DNA from: Streptomyces sp. NBC_01716
GTDB lineage: Bacteria; Actinomycetota; Actinomycetes; Streptomycetales; Streptomycetaceae
Assembly: GCF_036248275.1 (NCBI RefSeq)
Contig: NZ_CP109181.1
Span: forward strand, 5,270,001-5,334,000
DNA length: 64,000 nt
Direction: 5' to 3'
Position numbers and translations under genes: made by a program
Shown here: positions 1 to 9,137 of the stretch, piece by piece
Layout: each line of letters begins with the position of its first letter
How positions within the stretch are numbered: position 1 is the first letter of the stretch
The notes under the pieces: model-generated
What the model was told of the DNA's origin: nothing
Seen by the model: the letters and a program-made list of their open reading frames with translations, nothing else
Databases searched by the model: none

Positions 1-1547
1 AGGGAGCCCAGCCCCAGTACGGCTACCCGCAGCAGCCCGGCCAGCCGTACGGTCAGCCGGGACCCGGCGGGCCCGGCGCTCCGGGCGGTCCCGGCGGCGG
101 CAGGAAGATCAGCGCGCAGACGCAGATCATCATCGCCGCGGTGGTCGCCGTCGTCCTGATCGTCGGCGGTGGCGTCTACTTCGCCTCCAGCGGCGACGAC
201 AAGAAGGACGAGGCCAAGAAGTCCGGCACCAAGGGCGGCGACGGCAAGGGCGAGAAGTCCCTCGGCGGCGGCGACGAGAAGCCGCCGGCCAACACCAAGT
301 CGAAGGTGGCCTTCCAGCTGCCGCAGCCCAAGGTCGGTGACATCACCGATGTGTCCGGCTCCTGGATCACCGACAAGGCGTACGTCAAGACCGGCGTGAA
401 CCAGATCGTCGCCTACGACCCGGACGCGGGCAAGCAGCTGTGGACCATCCCGCTGCCCGGCCAGGTCTGCGCGGCCTCGCGCCACGCCACCGAGGACAAC
501 AAGACGGCCGTCGTCTTCGCCGCGAGCAAGCCGACCGCCAAGGACAAGTACGTCTCCTGTACCGAGGTCGGCGCGATCGACCTCGACGCGGGCAAGCTCC
601 TGTGGACCAAGTCGGTGACGGGTAGCAACGCCGGTGACAACAAAGCTGACTTCAGGGAGGTCACCCTCAGCGGCAAGACCGTAGCCGCCGGCGGCACCGA
701 CGGCGGCGCGGCCTGGGACCTCACCTCCGGCGAGAACCTGTGGAAGCCCGAGGTCAACGCCGAGGGCTGCTACGACATGGGTTACGGCGGCGGCCCCGGG
801 CTCGTCGCGGCGCGCAAGTGCGGCTCGTACGACGACCCGACGGTCACGATCGAGACCGTGAAGCCGACCGACGGGGCGCCCCTCTCCAAGTTCACGATGC
901 CCAAGGGCGTCGATTACGTCTCCATCGTCTCCACCAAGCCGCTCGTCGTCGCGGCCGACGTCGGGGACACTGCCGGCGACGGCAGCGGCATCTCCGACTT
1001 CTTCTCCATCGACGAGGCGACCGGCAAGCTGCGAGCCAAGATTCCTGTGGACGCCGACAAGTACGCGGGTCGGTGCGCCTCCACCAAGGTCGAGCAGTGC
1101 AGCAAGCTCGCGGTCGGCAACGACCGCATCTATGTGCCGACCGAGGAGCACGAGGGCACCGGCGACGACTACGGCCAGACCAACGAGATCGTCTCCTTCG
1201 ACCTCGCCACCGGCAAGGCCACGACCGACCGGGCCGACGCGGGTGAGCGCTACGCCATGTATCCGCTGCGCATGGACGGTTCGAACATCATCGCGTACAA
1301 ATGGCCCCCCTATGACAAGGGCGGACAGATCGTCTCCATCGACGGCGGCTCCTTCAAGGAGACGCTGCTGATGGAGAATCCGAGCGAGGAGTCCGTCCGC
1401 GAGGCGGAGACCAGCTTCTCGCTGGACGGCGCGGAGATCAGGTACGGCAACGGCCGGATGTACACCTCGGAGACGCTGATCAGCGAGCCGAGCGAGTACA
1501 GCAAGGACCGCAAGGAGTACCTCGTGGTGGCGTTCACCACGAACTAA
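1..1547 (+). CDS. Membrane-anchored PQQ-repeat (beta-propeller) protein, 5' end outside window
   Basis: The reading frame is open from the first bases, so the gene starts upstream and only about the last 515 residues are visible. The visible N-terminus is rich in Pro, Gln, Gly and Tyr (repeats such as QPGQPYGQPG), which is a typical cytoplasmic tail of Streptomyces membrane proteins. One transmembrane segment follows (IIIAAVVAVVLIVGGGVYF), then a charged Lys/Gly/Asp linker and a long extracytoplasmic domain. That domain has repeats of the type DPDAGKQLWTIPL, DLDAGKLLWTKSV, DLTSGENLWKPEV and DLATGKATTD, which resemble PQQ-like beta-propeller blades. Paired cysteines fit an extracytoplasmic location. 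Ligand and function are unknown. A 19-bp terminator hairpin follows the stop codon. Confidence 0.8.
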   Translation, partial: GAQPQYGYPQQPGQPYGQPGPGGPGAPGGPGGGRKISAQTQIIIAAVVAVVLIVGGGVYFASSGDDKKDEAKKSGTKGGDGKGEKSLGGGDEKPPANTKSKVAFQLPQPKVGDITDVSGSWITDKAYVKTGVNQIVAYDPDAGKQLWTIPLPGQVCAASRHATEDNKTAVVFAASKPTAKDKYVSCTEVGAIDLDAGKLLWTKSVTGSNAGDNKADFREVTLSGKTVAAGGTDGGAAWDLTSGENLWKPEVNAEGCYDMGYGGGPGLVAARKCGSYDDPTVTIETVKPTDGAPLSKFTMPKGVDYVSIVSTKPLVVAADVGDTAGDGSGISDFFSIDEATGKLRAKIPVDADKYAGRCASTKVEQCSKLAVGNDRIYVPTEEHEGTGDDYGQTNEIVSFDLATGKATTDRADAGERYAMYPLRMDGSNIIAYKWPPYDKGGQIVSIDGGSFKETLLMENPSEESVREAETSFSLDGAEIRYGNGRMYTSETLISEPSEYSKDRKEYLVVAFTTN

Positions 1548-1578
1548 ACGCCGGGGGGACCGGGCCTCGGACGGCACG

Positions 1579-1620
1579 ACGGGTGGGTGGCCCCGCTGAT
1601 GAGCGGGGCCACCCACCCGT
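1579..1620. terminator. Bidirectional terminator hairpin
   Basis: A perfect 19-bp inverted repeat (arms 1579-1597 and 1602-1620) with the loop GATG lies between two convergent genes. It can end transcription of the PQQ-repeat gene on the plus strand and the secreted-protein gene on the minus strand. Confidence 0.85.
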
Positions 1621-1646
1621 TCCGTCACTGTCAGTCGCGTCGGCCG

Positions 1647-2081
1647 TCAGTTGTCGTTGATCGTGGTCTTGCGGTGCGCGGACTCTTTGCACTGCAGGAT
1701 CGTGCTGCCTTCCATCTGACAGATGCGAATCCATGCCTCCTGGGGGAAACCGCCGGGGATGGCGTAGGTGCTCCAGGTCTCGCCGGTGCCCTTGCCCGTG
1801 GAGACCCTGCGCATCGGCCAGTACCGCTTCCCCGCAGTGGAGATGGTCACCAACTGGATCGTCACGCTGTGCCCATCGGCCGCGTCGTCCCGAACCGCCA
1901 GCGTCAGCGGCTCCAGCCGGTCGAACCGCCAGTTCCAGCCCGCTTTGCCGTAGGCGTAGCTCGCGCTCACATCGACGCTTGCGCCTGCGGCGGCCGACGT
2001 CTCAGCCTGGGCGGGGGAGGCGAGGCCCGCGGCCGTCGCCAGAGCCACTGCCAGCGTGATGGTCGTCCGTGAAAGACGCAT
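1647..2081 (-). CDS. Small secreted protein of unknown function
   Basis: Encodes 144 residues. The start is the ATG at 2081, preceded by a good ribosome binding site (GGAGG, 6-7 bases upstream). The N-terminus is a clear Sec signal peptide: MRLSRTT, then a hydrophobic core ending in LASPAQA with cleavage expected after AQA. The mature part is about 118 residues with two cysteines (ICQ and LQC) that could form a disulfide. I do not recognise the family. It is monocistronic, faces the PQQ-repeat gene and shares a terminator with it. Confidence 0.75.
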   Translation of the reverse strand: MRLSRTTITLAVALATAAGLASPAQAETSAAAGASVDVSASYAYGKAGWNWRFDRLEPLTLAVRDDAADGHSVTIQLVTISTAGKRYWPMRRVSTGKGTGETWSTYAIPGGFPQEAWIRICQMEGSTILQCKESAHRKTTINDN

Positions 2082-2295
2082 GTATTCCTCCGTGTTGAGA
2101 ACTGACGGCTGCCATGCACATGGTAATTGTGGCCCTATATCCCGTCCAACGAATACGTGTTGACCTGAACCGCGCCGAACTATCGGATTGGGGCAGTTTC
2201 TTGGCAGTAGACGCGGCGCGACCCCGGCGGAGCGTGTAGCTTGCCGGGTCAGGGGGGCCGGGGGGCCCGGGGCCGGCGGGGATGGGATTTGCTCG

Positions 2296-3018
2296 ATGGG
2301 CGTACGGCTCATGGTGGTTGACGACCACAGACTGCTCGCCGAGGCGCTGGCCTCGGCACTGAAACTGCGCGGGCACCGGGTGCTCGCCGCGGCGGCGCCC
2401 ACGGCGGGCGCCGCCGAACTGGTCGTGAGCCGGGCGCCCGAGGTGTGTCTCATGGGGACCGCGGCACCGGCGGAGCCTGGCGCCTTCGACCCGATCGTAC
2501 AGATCAGACGCGACCGCCCCCAGGTGGCGGTCGTGGTGCTGGGTCCGGTGCCGAGCCCGCGCGGCATCGCCGCCGCCTTCGCGGCCGGGGCCTGCGGATA
2601 CGTACGGCACGACGAGCGCATCGAGGGTGTCGAGCGGGCCATCGTGAAGGCACGGGCGGGCGACGCGGCCGTGGCGCCGGGTCTGTTGCAGGGCGCGTTC
2701 ACGGAGCTGCTGAATCCCGTGGCCCAGCCCGACGACGAGGGGCAGCGGCTGCTGCGGATGCTCACCCCGCGCGAGATCGAGGTGCTGGTGCGGGTCGCCG
2801 AGGGGGAGGACACCCGGCTGATCGCGGCCGGTATGGGCATCGCGCCGAGCACGGCCCGTACGCATGTGCAGCGGGTCCTGATGAAGCTGGGCGTCGGCTC
2901 CCGGCTGGAGGCCGCGGCGCTGGCCGCCCGGACCGGGCTGCTGGACCGGGCGGCCGTGAGCGTCCTGCCGGGCGAGCCCCCGGACACGTCGAAGGGGCCG
3001 GACGCCGCGTACGAATGA
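2296..3018 (+). CDS. LuxR-type regulator with a degenerate receiver domain
   Basis: Encodes 240 residues from the ATG at 2296, which directly precedes the receiver-like start MGVRLMVVDDHRLLAEAL. The N-terminal part looks like a response-regulator receiver: the acidic DD pair is kept, but the phospho-acceptor Asp expected near residue 50 is missing (the strand reads VCLMGTAAP where LLDV/LVD is usual). The C-terminal part is a standard LuxR/NarL helix-turn-helix (LTPREIEVLVRVAEGE ... PSTARTHVQRVLMKLGV). No kinase gene is adjacent. It is probably an atypical, phosphorylation-independent regulator. Its targets are unknown. Confidence 0.85.
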   Translation: MGVRLMVVDDHRLLAEALASALKLRGHRVLAAAAPTAGAAELVVSRAPEVCLMGTAAPAEPGAFDPIVQIRRDRPQVAVVVLGPVPSPRGIAAAFAAGACGYVRHDERIEGVERAIVKARAGDAAVAPGLLQGAFTELLNPVAQPDDEGQRLLRMLTPREIEVLVRVAEGEDTRLIAAGMGIAPSTARTHVQRVLMKLGVGSRLEAAALAARTGLLDRAAVSVLPGEPPDTSKGPDAAYE

Positions 3019-3050
3019 GTACGTGACCCCCGGCCCCCGCGTGGGCGCGA

Positions 3051-3347
3051 CTACTTCTCCGGGCCGGTCCCGTCGGTCGCGGTCTGCGCCGGTATCTCCA
3101 CCGGGCGCAGCTTCATCCAGCCGAGGAAGAACAGGCCGAGCGCCAGCATCGCCAGCCCAGTCCAGAGGTTGATGTTGACGTCCTCGGCCTTCTTCAGGTC
3201 CGCGTCGGAGACGAAGACACCGGCGACGGTGACGATCACCCCGTACAGCGTGAACAGACCGCCGATGATGAGACGGATGTCGAACAGGCGGGCCGCGGTG
3301 GCGGACCTGTTTTCCAGTTCGGAGACTTCTTTGTGCAGGTCGGACAT
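3051..3347 (-). CDS. Small two-helix membrane protein
   Basis: Encodes 98 residues starting at the ATG at 3347. A short charged N-terminus (MSDLHKEVSELENRSATAAR) precedes two hydrophobic segments, around residues 24-45 and 62-80 (LIIGGLFTLYGVIVTVAGVF and LWTGLAMLALGLFFLGWM), so it is an integral membrane protein. It lies 20 bases downstream of the sodium:solute symporter gene on the same strand, so it is likely co-transcribed and may be an accessory subunit. That link is inferred from position only. Confidence 0.75.
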   Translation of the reverse strand: MSDLHKEVSELENRSATAARLFDIRLIIGGLFTLYGVIVTVAGVFVSDADLKKAEDVNINLWTGLAMLALGLFFLGWMKLRPVEIPAQTATDGTGPEK

Positions 3348-3367
3348 GGTGTGTGCCTCCGTTTCGG

Positions 3368-5050
3368 TCAGAAGGAGTACGGGACGTAGCAGATCGCCGC
3401 GATGACGATGGCGCCCCAGCCGAGCAGGGCGGGCTTGCGGTACCACGCGTCGTCACCCTCCGCCGGGGGCTCGGACATGCCGGGTGAGGTCGTCCCGTAG
3501 ACCAGGCCCGCGAGTTCGGACGCGGGCTTCGGCGCGGTGAAGAGGGTGACGGCGACCATCACCACGGCGCCGGCGACGAAGCCGACGATCGCGGAGACGA
3601 AGTTGGCGCCCTGGTCGCTGGGGATGTCGATGACACCCTGCTTGTAGATCCAGAAGTAGTTGACCATCGCGGCCGTCGTACCGGCGACCAGACCCCAGGC
3701 GCCGGACTTCATCGAGGCCCGCTTCCAGAACATACCGATGATGAAGACCACGAACATCGGCACGTTGAAGAAGGAGAACAGGGTCTGGAGGTAGCTCATG
3801 ATGTTGGAGAAGCTGGCGGCGATGAAGGCCGTGCCTACGGAGGCCAGTACGCCGATCGCGGTGATGAGCCGGCCGAAGCGCAGGTAGTAGACGTCCTCCC
3901 GGTCCTTCACCACGTACTTCTGCCAGATGTCGGTGGTGAACACGGTGTTGAAGGACGACACGTTGGCCGCCATGCCGGCCATGAAGGCGGCCATCAGACC
4001 CGTGACGGCGATCCCGAGCACACCGTTCGGCAGCAACTCCTGCATCAGCAGGGGGATCGCGTCGTTGTACGTCAGGTCCGAGCCCGCCGTGCCTATCTTC
4101 GGCACGATCACGGCGGCGACCAGGCCCGGGATCATCACCAGGAAGACGATGAAGATCTTCGGGAACGCGGCGATCAGCGGGGTGCGCTTGGCGGCGGAGA
4201 GGTTCTTCGCGGAGAGCGCGCGCTGAACCTCGGCGAAGTTCGTCGTCCAGTAGCCGAAGGAGAGCACGAAGCCGAGGCCGAGGATGATCGTCAGCCAGTT
4301 CGCGCCGAGCGGGTTGGCGTCGCCGATGCCCGTACCGCCCCAGGCGCTCAGGAAGTTCTCACCCTTGCTCGCGGTGAGCGAGTCGCTGAGCCCGTCCCAG
4401 CCGCCGACCCGCTTGAGGCCGAGGACCGTGAGGGGGATGAGCGCGGCGAGGATGACGAAGAACTGGAGCACCTCGTTGTAGATGGCGGACGACAGACCGC
4501 CGACGGTGATGTACGCGAGGACGAAGAAGCCCGCGACGACGATCGAGACCCACTGGGGCCAGCCGAGCAGCGCCTCGACCACGATCGACAGGGCGTACAG
4601 GTTGACGCCCGCGATGAGGATGGCGGCGAAGGCGAAGAGGACCGAGCTGAGCAGATGCGCCGGCTTGTCGAAGCGCTGGAGCAGGAACTCGGGGACGGAC
4701 CGGACCTTGGAGCCGTAGTAGAACGGCATCATCACCAGGCCCAGGAAGACCATGGCGGGGATCGCGCCGATCCAGTACCAGTGCACGACGGCCACGCCGT
4801 ACTGCGCGCCGGTCGCGGCCATGCCCAGGATCTCCGTCGCGCCGAGGTTGGCGGCGACGAACGCGAGGCCGGTCACCCAGGCCGGCAGTGATCTGCCGGA
4901 GAGGAAGAAGTCGAGGCTGGTCTTGACGCTGGCCCTGGCGGCGAAGCCGATGCCGAGGACGACTATGAAGTAGATCGCGAGGATCGTGTAGTCGAGGCCG
5001 TTGGTGGGGAGCCGAAGCCCCTCGGCCAGGTGATATGTGGGGGACTGCAT
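3368..5050 (-). CDS. Sodium:solute symporter (SSS family), probable galactose/sugar transporter
   Basis: Encodes 560 residues with about 13-14 hydrophobic segments and a short hydrophilic C-terminal part. Sequence features such as LDFFLSGRSLPAWVTGLAFV, GATEILGMAATGAQYG and a helix containing GYWTTNFAEVQRALSA are those of the sodium:solute symporter family (SGLT/vSGLT-like), which couples sodium influx to substrate uptake. The gene is divergent from galT-galE-galK and shares a promoter region with it. This makes galactose or a related sugar the most likely substrate, but that is inference from context. A small membrane protein gene follows in the same orientation. Confidence 0.88.
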   Translation of the reverse strand: MQSPTYHLAEGLRLPTNGLDYTILAIYFIVVLGIGFAARASVKTSLDFFLSGRSLPAWVTGLAFVAANLGATEILGMAATGAQYGVAVVHWYWIGAIPAMVFLGLVMMPFYYGSKVRSVPEFLLQRFDKPAHLLSSVLFAFAAILIAGVNLYALSIVVEALLGWPQWVSIVVAGFFVLAYITVGGLSSAIYNEVLQFFVILAALIPLTVLGLKRVGGWDGLSDSLTASKGENFLSAWGGTGIGDANPLGANWLTIILGLGFVLSFGYWTTNFAEVQRALSAKNLSAAKRTPLIAAFPKIFIVFLVMIPGLVAAVIVPKIGTAGSDLTYNDAIPLLMQELLPNGVLGIAVTGLMAAFMAGMAANVSSFNTVFTTDIWQKYVVKDREDVYYLRFGRLITAIGVLASVGTAFIAASFSNIMSYLQTLFSFFNVPMFVVFIIGMFWKRASMKSGAWGLVAGTTAAMVNYFWIYKQGVIDIPSDQGANFVSAIVGFVAGAVVMVAVTLFTAPKPASELAGLVYGTTSPGMSEPPAEGDDAWYRKPALLGWGAIVIAAICYVPYSF

Positions 5051-5122
5051 GGGGGTACCCGCTTCGTCGCGTGAACGTTACTCGTAAGTCAGTCGGAACC
5101 TACGCCTGTCATTACAGATACT

Positions 5123-5169
5123 GAACACTTTTGATGGTGTTCTTTGTTCGATCGTGATCAATCGTGATC
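5123..5169. promoter_or_regulatory. Operator-like repeats in the symporter/gal divergent promoter region
   Basis: The roughly 200-bp region between the symporter and galT holds an inverted repeat, GAACAC-N8-GTGTTC (5123-5128 and 5137-5142). It is followed by two direct copies of ATCGTGATC (5151-5159 and 5161-5169) spaced 10 bp apart, about one helical turn. This suggests a regulator site controlling sugar transport and catabolism together. No regulator gene is adjacent, so the binding protein cannot be named. Confidence 0.5.
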
Positions 5170-5254
5170 GAGTGAAGCAGTCGTTGACGTGAGTGTGGGC
5201 TCGTGGTTAATTATGTTTGTTTCTGTTTGGATGGTGGGCCCGGAGGAAGAATCG

Positions 5255-6301
5255 ATGAAGAAGACGGTGACGGCGCTCGCCGACGGCCGGGAGCTGATCT
5301 ACTACGACTCCCGCGACGACGCCGTACGCGCCGCCGTGGACCTGCGGCCTCTCGGGCCGATCTCCACCACCTCCGGGATCCGCCACGACCCGTTGCGCGG
5401 CGACTCGGTCGCCGTCGCCTCGCACCGCCAGGGCCGCACGTACCACCCGCCGGCCGGTGAGTGCCCGCTCTGCCCCACCGACGCGGCGGCGGGCAGGCTC
5501 AGCGAGATCCCCGACAGCGACTACGACGTCGTCGTCTTCGAGAACCGCTTCCCCTCCCTCGCCGGGGACTCCGGCCGCTGCGAGGTCGTCTGCTTCACCT
5601 CCGACCATGACGCCTCCTTCGCCTCGCTCACCGGGGAACAGGCCGCGCTCGTCCTCGACGTATGGACCGACCGCACCGCCGAACTCGCCCAACTCCCGCA
5701 GGTGGAGCAGGTGTTCTGCTTCGAGAACCGCGGGCCCGAGATCGGTGTGACCCTTGGTCATCCGCACGGGCAGATCTACGCGTACCCCTTCGTCACCCCG
5801 CGAACCGAACGGATGTCCCGCTCGGTGGCCGGGCACCGGGCGGCCACCGGGCGCAATCTCTTCGACGACGTCCTGGAGCGCGAGCGCGGGGCCGACCGGG
5901 TGGTTCTCGCGGGCGAGCACTGGGTGGCCTTCGTGCCGTACGCGGCGCACTGGCCGTACGAGGTGCACCTCTACCCGCTGCGCCGGGTGCCGGACCTGCG
6001 GGGGCTGGACGAGGCGGCGCGGGCGGAGTTCCCGGGGATCTATCTGGAGCTGCTGCGGCGCTTCGACCGGATCTTCGGCGAGGGCGAGCCGCCGACGCCG
6101 TACATCTCCGCCTGGCACCAGGCGCCGTTCCGTGCCGCCGGGCGGGGGGACTTCGCCCTGCATCTGGAACTTTTCACCATTCGCCGGACGTCGGGCAAGC
6201 TGAAGTTCCTCGCCGGATCGGAGTCCGGGATGGATGCCTTCATCAACGACGTGCCGCCGGAGACCGCGGCCCGGACACTGCGAGAGGTAGCGAGCACGTG
6301 A
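5255..6301 (+). CDS. galT: Galactose-1-phosphate uridylyltransferase
   Basis: Encodes 348 residues. The ATG at 5255 is preceded by GGAGGAAG about 6 bases upstream, which decides the start over upstream GTG/ATG codons. GalT exchanges UMP between UDP-glucose and galactose-1-phosphate in the Leloir pathway. The active-site signature GHPHGQIYAYP lies near residue 168, with the nucleophilic His in HPH. CPLCP and later residues fit the metal-binding N-terminal part, and the C-terminal AWHQAP segment is conserved in the family. The stop overlaps the galE start by 4 bp (GTGA), which indicates translational coupling in a galT-galE-galK operon. Confidence 0.95.
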   Translation: MKKTVTALADGRELIYYDSRDDAVRAAVDLRPLGPISTTSGIRHDPLRGDSVAVASHRQGRTYHPPAGECPLCPTDAAAGRLSEIPDSDYDVVVFENRFPSLAGDSGRCEVVCFTSDHDASFASLTGEQAALVLDVWTDRTAELAQLPQVEQVFCFENRGPEIGVTLGHPHGQIYAYPFVTPRTERMSRSVAGHRAATGRNLFDDVLERERGADRVVLAGEHWVAFVPYAAHWPYEVHLYPLRRVPDLRGLDEAARAEFPGIYLELLRRFDRIFGEGEPPTPYISAWHQAPFRAAGRGDFALHLELFTIRRTSGKLKFLAGSESGMDAFINDVPPETAARTLREVAST

Positions 6302-7266
6302 GTGGCAAGTACTTGGTTACGGGCGGCGCGGGTTATGTCGGCAGCGTGGTCGCCGCGCATCTGCTGGAGGCCGGGCACGAGGTGACCGTGCTCGACGACC
6401 TCTCCACCGGTTTCCGCGAAGCGGTCCCGGCGGGGGCGGAGTTCATCGAGGGCCGGGTGCACGACGCGGCGAAGTGGCTCGACCCCTCCTACGGCGCGGT
6501 GCTGCACTTCGCGGCGTCGTCGCAGGTCGGCGAGTCCGTCGCCAAGCCGGAGAAGTACTGGGAGAACAACGTCGGCGGGTCGATGGCCCTGCTGGCGGCG
6601 ATGCGGGCCTCCGAGGTCCGCACGCTCGTCTTCTCCTCGACCGCGGCGACGTACGGCGAGCCGGTCTCCACGCCGATCACGGAGACCGACCCGACCGCGC
6701 CCACCAGCCCGTACGGCGCGACCAAGCTCGCCGTCGACCAGATGATCGCCGGTGAGTGCGTGGCCCACGGGCTGGCGGCGGTCTCGCTGCGGTACTTCAA
6801 CGTGGCGGGGGCGTACGGGAGTTACGGAGAGCGGCACGATCCCGAGTCGCATCTGATCCCGCTCGTGCTCCAGGTCGCCCTCGGGACGCGGGAGTCGATC
6901 GCCGTGTACGGGGAGGACTACCCGACCCCGGACGGCACGTGCGTACGTGACTACATCCATGTCGCCGACCTCGCCGACGCCCATCTGCTCGCGCTGAAGG
7001 CCGCGGCCACCGGGGAGCACCTGGTCTGCAACCTCGGCAACGGCAGCGGGTTCTCCGTCCGCGAGGTCATCGAGACCGTCCGTACGGTGACCGGGCACCC
7101 GGTGCCGGAGGCCGCGGCGGCGCGCCGCCCCGGCGACCCGGCGGTCCTGGTCGCCTCCGCGGCGACGGCGCGGGAACGGCTGGGCTGGCGTCCGGCCCGC
7201 TCCGACCTGGCGGGAATCGTCGCGGACGCGTGGGCGTTCGCACGCCGAGAGGAGACACACGGGTGA
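6298..7266 (+). CDS. galE: UDP-glucose 4-epimerase
   Basis: Encodes 322 residues from a GTG start at 6298 overlapping the galT stop. It interconverts UDP-galactose and UDP-glucose with bound NAD. The Rossmann motif TGGAGYVGS is at residues 7-15. The catalytic Ser/Thr strand reads FSSTAATYGEP and the YxxxK pair is SPYGATK. The C-terminal sugar-nucleotide part includes DGTCVRDYIHVADLADAH, a typical GalE motif. It is a short-chain dehydrogenase/reductase of the extended class with normal length. The stop overlaps the galK start by 4 bp. Confidence 0.95.
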   Translation: MSGKYLVTGGAGYVGSVVAAHLLEAGHEVTVLDDLSTGFREAVPAGAEFIEGRVHDAAKWLDPSYGAVLHFAASSQVGESVAKPEKYWENNVGGSMALLAAMRASEVRTLVFSSTAATYGEPVSTPITETDPTAPTSPYGATKLAVDQMIAGECVAHGLAAVSLRYFNVAGAYGSYGERHDPESHLIPLVLQVALGTRESIAVYGEDYPTPDGTCVRDYIHVADLADAHLLALKAAATGEHLVCNLGNGSGFSVREVIETVRTVTGHPVPEAAAARRPGDPAVLVASAATARERLGWRPARSDLAGIVADAWAFARREETHG

Positions 7267-8423
7267 GCACTGGGGAGAGCGTCGGCGCGCAGTTCGAGGA
7301 GCTGTACGGCTGCGCGCCGGAGGGTGTGTGGGCCGCGCCGGGCCGGGTGAACCTGATCGGCGAGTACACCGACTTCAACGACGGCTTGGTCATGCCGCTC
7401 GCGCTGCCGCACACCGCTGTCGCGGCGGTGTCCCGGCGGAGCGACGGGGTGCTGCGGGTGCACTCCGCAGACGTGCCCGGGGGTGTGGTGCGGCTCGCCC
7501 CGGACGAACTGGTTCCGCTCTCCGACACCGGCTGGGCCGCGTATCCGGCGGGCGTCGTCTGGGCGCTGCGCGAGGCGGGGCACACGGTGCCGGGCGCGGA
7601 CATCCACCTCACGTCGACCGTGCCCACGGGGGCCGGCCTCTCCTCGTCGGCGGCGCTGGAGGTCGTGACCGCGCTCGCGCTGAACGACCTGTACGAACTG
7701 GGCCTGTCGGCACCCGAGTTGGCGGTGCTCGGGCAGCGGGCGGAGAACGCGTTCGTCGGGGTGCCGTCCGGGGTCATGGACCAGATGGCGTCCGCGTGCT
7801 GCACGGAGGGGCACGCGATGTACCTCGACACCCGCGACCTCTCGCAGCGCCAGGTCCCGTTCGACCTGGCCGCCGTCGGACTCCAACTGCTGGTGGTGGA
7901 CACGCGGGTGAAGCACGCCCTGGGCGACGGCGCGTACGCGGAACGGCGCGCCGGCTGCGAGGCGGGCGCGCGGGCGCTCGGCGCGCGCACGCTGCGCGAG
8001 GTGGAGTACGCGCAACTGCCCGAGGCGCTGGACCGGTTGGCGGGCGAGGCCGAGAACGTACGGCGTTATGTCCGCCATGTCGTGAGCGACAATCACCGGG
8101 TGGAACGGGTGATAGCCCTGCTCGACGCGGGCGACGTCCGCGCGGTGGGCCCGATCCTGACGGAGGGCCACGCCTCCCTCCGCGACGACCTGCGGGTCTC
8201 GTGCGCCGAACTGGACCTGGTGGTCTCGACGGCGGTCACGGCGGGCGCGCTGGGCGCCCGGATGACGGGCGGCGGCTTCGGCGGCTCGGCGATCGTCCTG
8301 GTGGAGACGGCGGACGCGGAGACGGTGACGAAGTCAATCCTGGAGGCATTCACGTTGGCGCGCCACACGACGCCCCGGCTCTTCCCCGCGGTCCCGTCGC
8401 GGGGGGCACGCCGGGTGGCATGA
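7263..8423 (+). CDS. galK: Galactokinase
   Basis: Encodes 386 residues from a GTG start at 7263 that overlaps galE by 4 bp. It phosphorylates galactose at C1 with ATP, the first committed Leloir step. The galactokinase signature GRVNLIGEYTDFNDGLVMP is near residue 26. The GHMP kinase ATP-binding loop is PTGAGLSSSAALEV and the C-terminal GHMP motif is ARMTGGGFGGSAI. Length and domain order are normal. It is the last gene of the gal operon. Confidence 0.95.
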   Translation: MSTGESVGAQFEELYGCAPEGVWAAPGRVNLIGEYTDFNDGLVMPLALPHTAVAAVSRRSDGVLRVHSADVPGGVVRLAPDELVPLSDTGWAAYPAGVVWALREAGHTVPGADIHLTSTVPTGAGLSSSAALEVVTALALNDLYELGLSAPELAVLGQRAENAFVGVPSGVMDQMASACCTEGHAMYLDTRDLSQRQVPFDLAAVGLQLLVVDTRVKHALGDGAYAERRAGCEAGARALGARTLREVEYAQLPEALDRLAGEAENVRRYVRHVVSDNHRVERVIALLDAGDVRAVGPILTEGHASLRDDLRVSCAELDLVVSTAVTAGALGARMTGGGFGGSAIVLVETADAETVTKSILEAFTLARHTTPRLFPAVPSRGARRVA

Positions 8424-8693
8424 GACCGGCGGCGGGCTTGGGCGGGCCCCACGGGCCTGCGACCCGCGCGCCCGCGACCTGCGGTTCTGCCGGCGGGCGG
8501 CCGTCGGCCGTGATGCGTGGGCTCGCGGACGAGCGTGCGGTTTCCGGACCTGCGGTCCGTCGGTGCGTTCCGCGCCGGCGCCTTGCGGGCCTGGGGTCCG
8601 TAGGCCGTGACCAGCCGCCTGCCGGCCGGCGGTCGTGACGCGTGGGCGCGTGTACAACGGCCCGCCTTCCGCAGCCCGCCCCAGGCCGTCCCT

Positions 8694-9137
8694 TCAGGTC
8701 AGGCGCTTGGTGAAGAAGTACTCCGTCACGCCCGGTGGGTAGTCCGGGATGTGGCCCGCCAGGTCGTAGCCCTGGCGGCGGTAGAACGCCGGGGCCTGGA
8801 AGTCCCAGGTTTCCAGGCGGGCGTGGAGGCAGCCTTGGGTGCGGGCTGCCTCCTCCGCCTCCGCGAGGAGACGCGTGCCGAGGCCCGTGCCGCGGTGCGC
8901 GTCGGCCACCCACAGCAGGTCGACATGGAGCCAGCGCGCCCAGATATGGGCGGTGAGGCCGCCCGCCAGCGCGCCCGTCGACTCCTCGATCAGCCACACG
9001 TGCAGCGGGACTTCCTCGTCCTCGGCGGACCCCCGGAGCCCCCGCAGGACCGGCGAGCGGGCCGTGTTGTTCTCCCGCATCAGTTCGCCGAGCAACGCGC
9101 GTCGTTCTTTGTCGACTTCTGTCTCGATACGAAACAT
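8694..9137 (-). CDS. GNAT-family N-acetyltransferase
   Basis: Encodes 147 residues from the ATG at 9137, which has an AGGGTGAGG ribosome binding site just upstream. The acetyl-CoA-binding motif of the GNAT fold is visible as HRGTGLGTRLLAEAEEAA near residue 85, followed by LETWDFQAPAFYRRQGYDLAG, the usual beta4-alpha4 and FYxxxGF region. The substrate is unknown. It is a single gene facing galK; the 270 bp between them hold no gene. Confidence 0.88.
   Translation of the reverse strand: MFRIETEVDKERRALLGELMRENNTARSPVLRGLRGSAEDEEVPLHVWLIEESTGALAGGLTAHIWARWLHVDLLWVADAHRGTGLGTRLLAEAEEAARTQGCLHARLETWDFQAPAFYRRQGYDLAGHIPDYPPGVTEYFFTKRLT

Noticed and set aside
8424..8693. Imperfect direct repeats (near 8506-8525 and 8631-8650) between galK and the acetyltransferase gene
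   Set aside because: The copies are short and imperfect, in GC-rich non-coding sequence, with no associated gene or mobility signal. Chance similarity is likely.
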